5,441 nt of DNA from Clostridiales bacterium (GTDB taxonomy: Bacteria > Bacillota_A > Clostridia > Oscillospirales > Oscillospiraceae), in the NCBI GenBank assembly GCA_019417795.1, contig DXUR01000225.1:1-5441 (forward strand), read 5' to 3'. Below are positions 5,348 to 5,441 of the stretch, in pieces. Position numbers and translations under genes: made by a program. Numbering within the stretch: the first letter of the stretch is position 1; each line of letters begins with the position of its first letter. The notes below the pieces were generated by a model, which had not been told where the DNA came from, made no database searches, and saw only the letters and a program-made list of their open reading frames with translations.

Positions 5348-5378
5348 AGCGATTGCATTTTGCAAAAATGCAATCGCT
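5348..5378. repeat. Perfect 31-base palindrome with 14-base arms
   Basis: The arms at 5348-5361 and 5365-5378 (AGCGATTGCATTTT and its complement) are perfectly complementary around the three-base centre GCA. No T-run follows on either strand, so it is not a typical intrinsic terminator. The left arm overlaps TGTAAGCGATTGCA (5344-5357), which fits the cre consensus at 12 of 14 positions. It may be a protein-binding palindrome, a repeat element, or the 3'-end hairpin of a gene beyond the right edge. Confidence 0.7.
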
Positions 5379-5421
5379 CCGCCCTGTAATCGCCCGCTTT
5401 CAAGAACCAATATAGCAGGCG

Positions 5422-5441
5422 GCCATGGATCACCCCATGGC
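5422..5441. repeat. Short inverted repeat at the right edge of the window
   Basis: GCCATGG (5422-5428) and CCATGGC (5435-5441) are complementary around a six-base loop and reach the last base of the window, so the stem may extend further. It could belong to a terminator of an outside gene. Nothing more can be said from this side. Confidence 0.35.

Larger units (their letters stand above)
5159..5441. other. Intergenic region upstream of the repressor; no gene recognised
   Basis: No credible coding sequence, tRNA or other RNA gene is visible here. Open frames are short, lack a good ribosome binding site and resemble nothing known. The stretch is more AT-rich than the genes and holds several palindromes: ATGATATCAT (5177-5186), TAGAAAA/TTTTCTA (5206-5212 and 5219-5225), ATTGTACAAT (5253-5262), CTGCATT/AATGCAG (5249-5255 and 5290-5296) and the long palindrome at 5348-5378. 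The right-hand neighbour gene lies beyond the window, so some of this may be its control or termination region. Confidence 0.6.

Noticed and set aside
5183..5410. 75-codon open frame on the minus strand upstream of the repressor
   Set aside because: No good ribosome binding site, no recognisable domain, and it runs through the long palindrome and other palindromes, so it looks like chance.
1..5441. CRISPR array, tRNA, rRNA, insertion sequence or phage genes
   Set aside because: No regularly spaced repeats, no tRNA-like or rRNA-like sequence, no transposase or integrase motif was seen on either strand.

Overview
The window looks like a piece of a Gram-positive, anaerobic, gut-type Firmicutes chromosome, most likely Clostridia of the Oscillospiraceae type. 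This rests on the moderately high GC content, strong AGGAGG-type ribosome binding sites, a lipoprotein signal of the form MKKALSLILALAMALSLAAC followed by a GGG and Ser/Thr/Asp linker, and LacI-family control. The taxonomic call is an inference from style, not from a marker gene.

Every gene supported here lies on the minus strand, so transcription runs from right to left. From right to left: about 350 bases without a gene (5092-5441) carrying several palindromes and the regulator promoter; a LacI-family repressor (4096-5091); a short gap with a promoter and an operator-like palindrome; a MalG/CUT1-type permease starting at GTG (3152-3991); a sugar-type substrate-binding lipoprotein (1854-3110); a 142-base gap with a very stable GC-rich hairpin; a MalF/CUT1-type permease (812-1711); and, six bases after its stop, a ComEC/Rec2-like metallo-beta-lactamase-fold hydrolase (start 805) that runs off the left edge.

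Together this is a repressor-controlled carbohydrate (or carbohydrate-derivative) uptake operon: the lipoprotein captures the ligand, the two permeases form the channel, and the terminal hydrolase may process the imported or a related compound. No ATPase gene is present, so the transporter probably uses a shared MsmK/MalK-type ATPase encoded elsewhere. The substrate cannot be read from the sequence.

The most notable structure is regulatory. Three places show a sigma-A-like -10 element followed at once by a LacI-family-type palindrome: before the repressor gene, before the transporter operon, and, unexpectedly, inside the hydrolase coding region (perfect TATAAT, 17-base spacer, perfect 14-base palindrome at 235-248). 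Two of these palindromes share the core AAACGTTT; the third matches the CcpA cre consensus. Other points of interest are the unusual gene order (permease, binding protein, permease), the intercistronic hairpin, the in-frame one-stop junction between permease and hydrolase, and a perfect 31-base palindrome (14-base arms) in the upstream gap.
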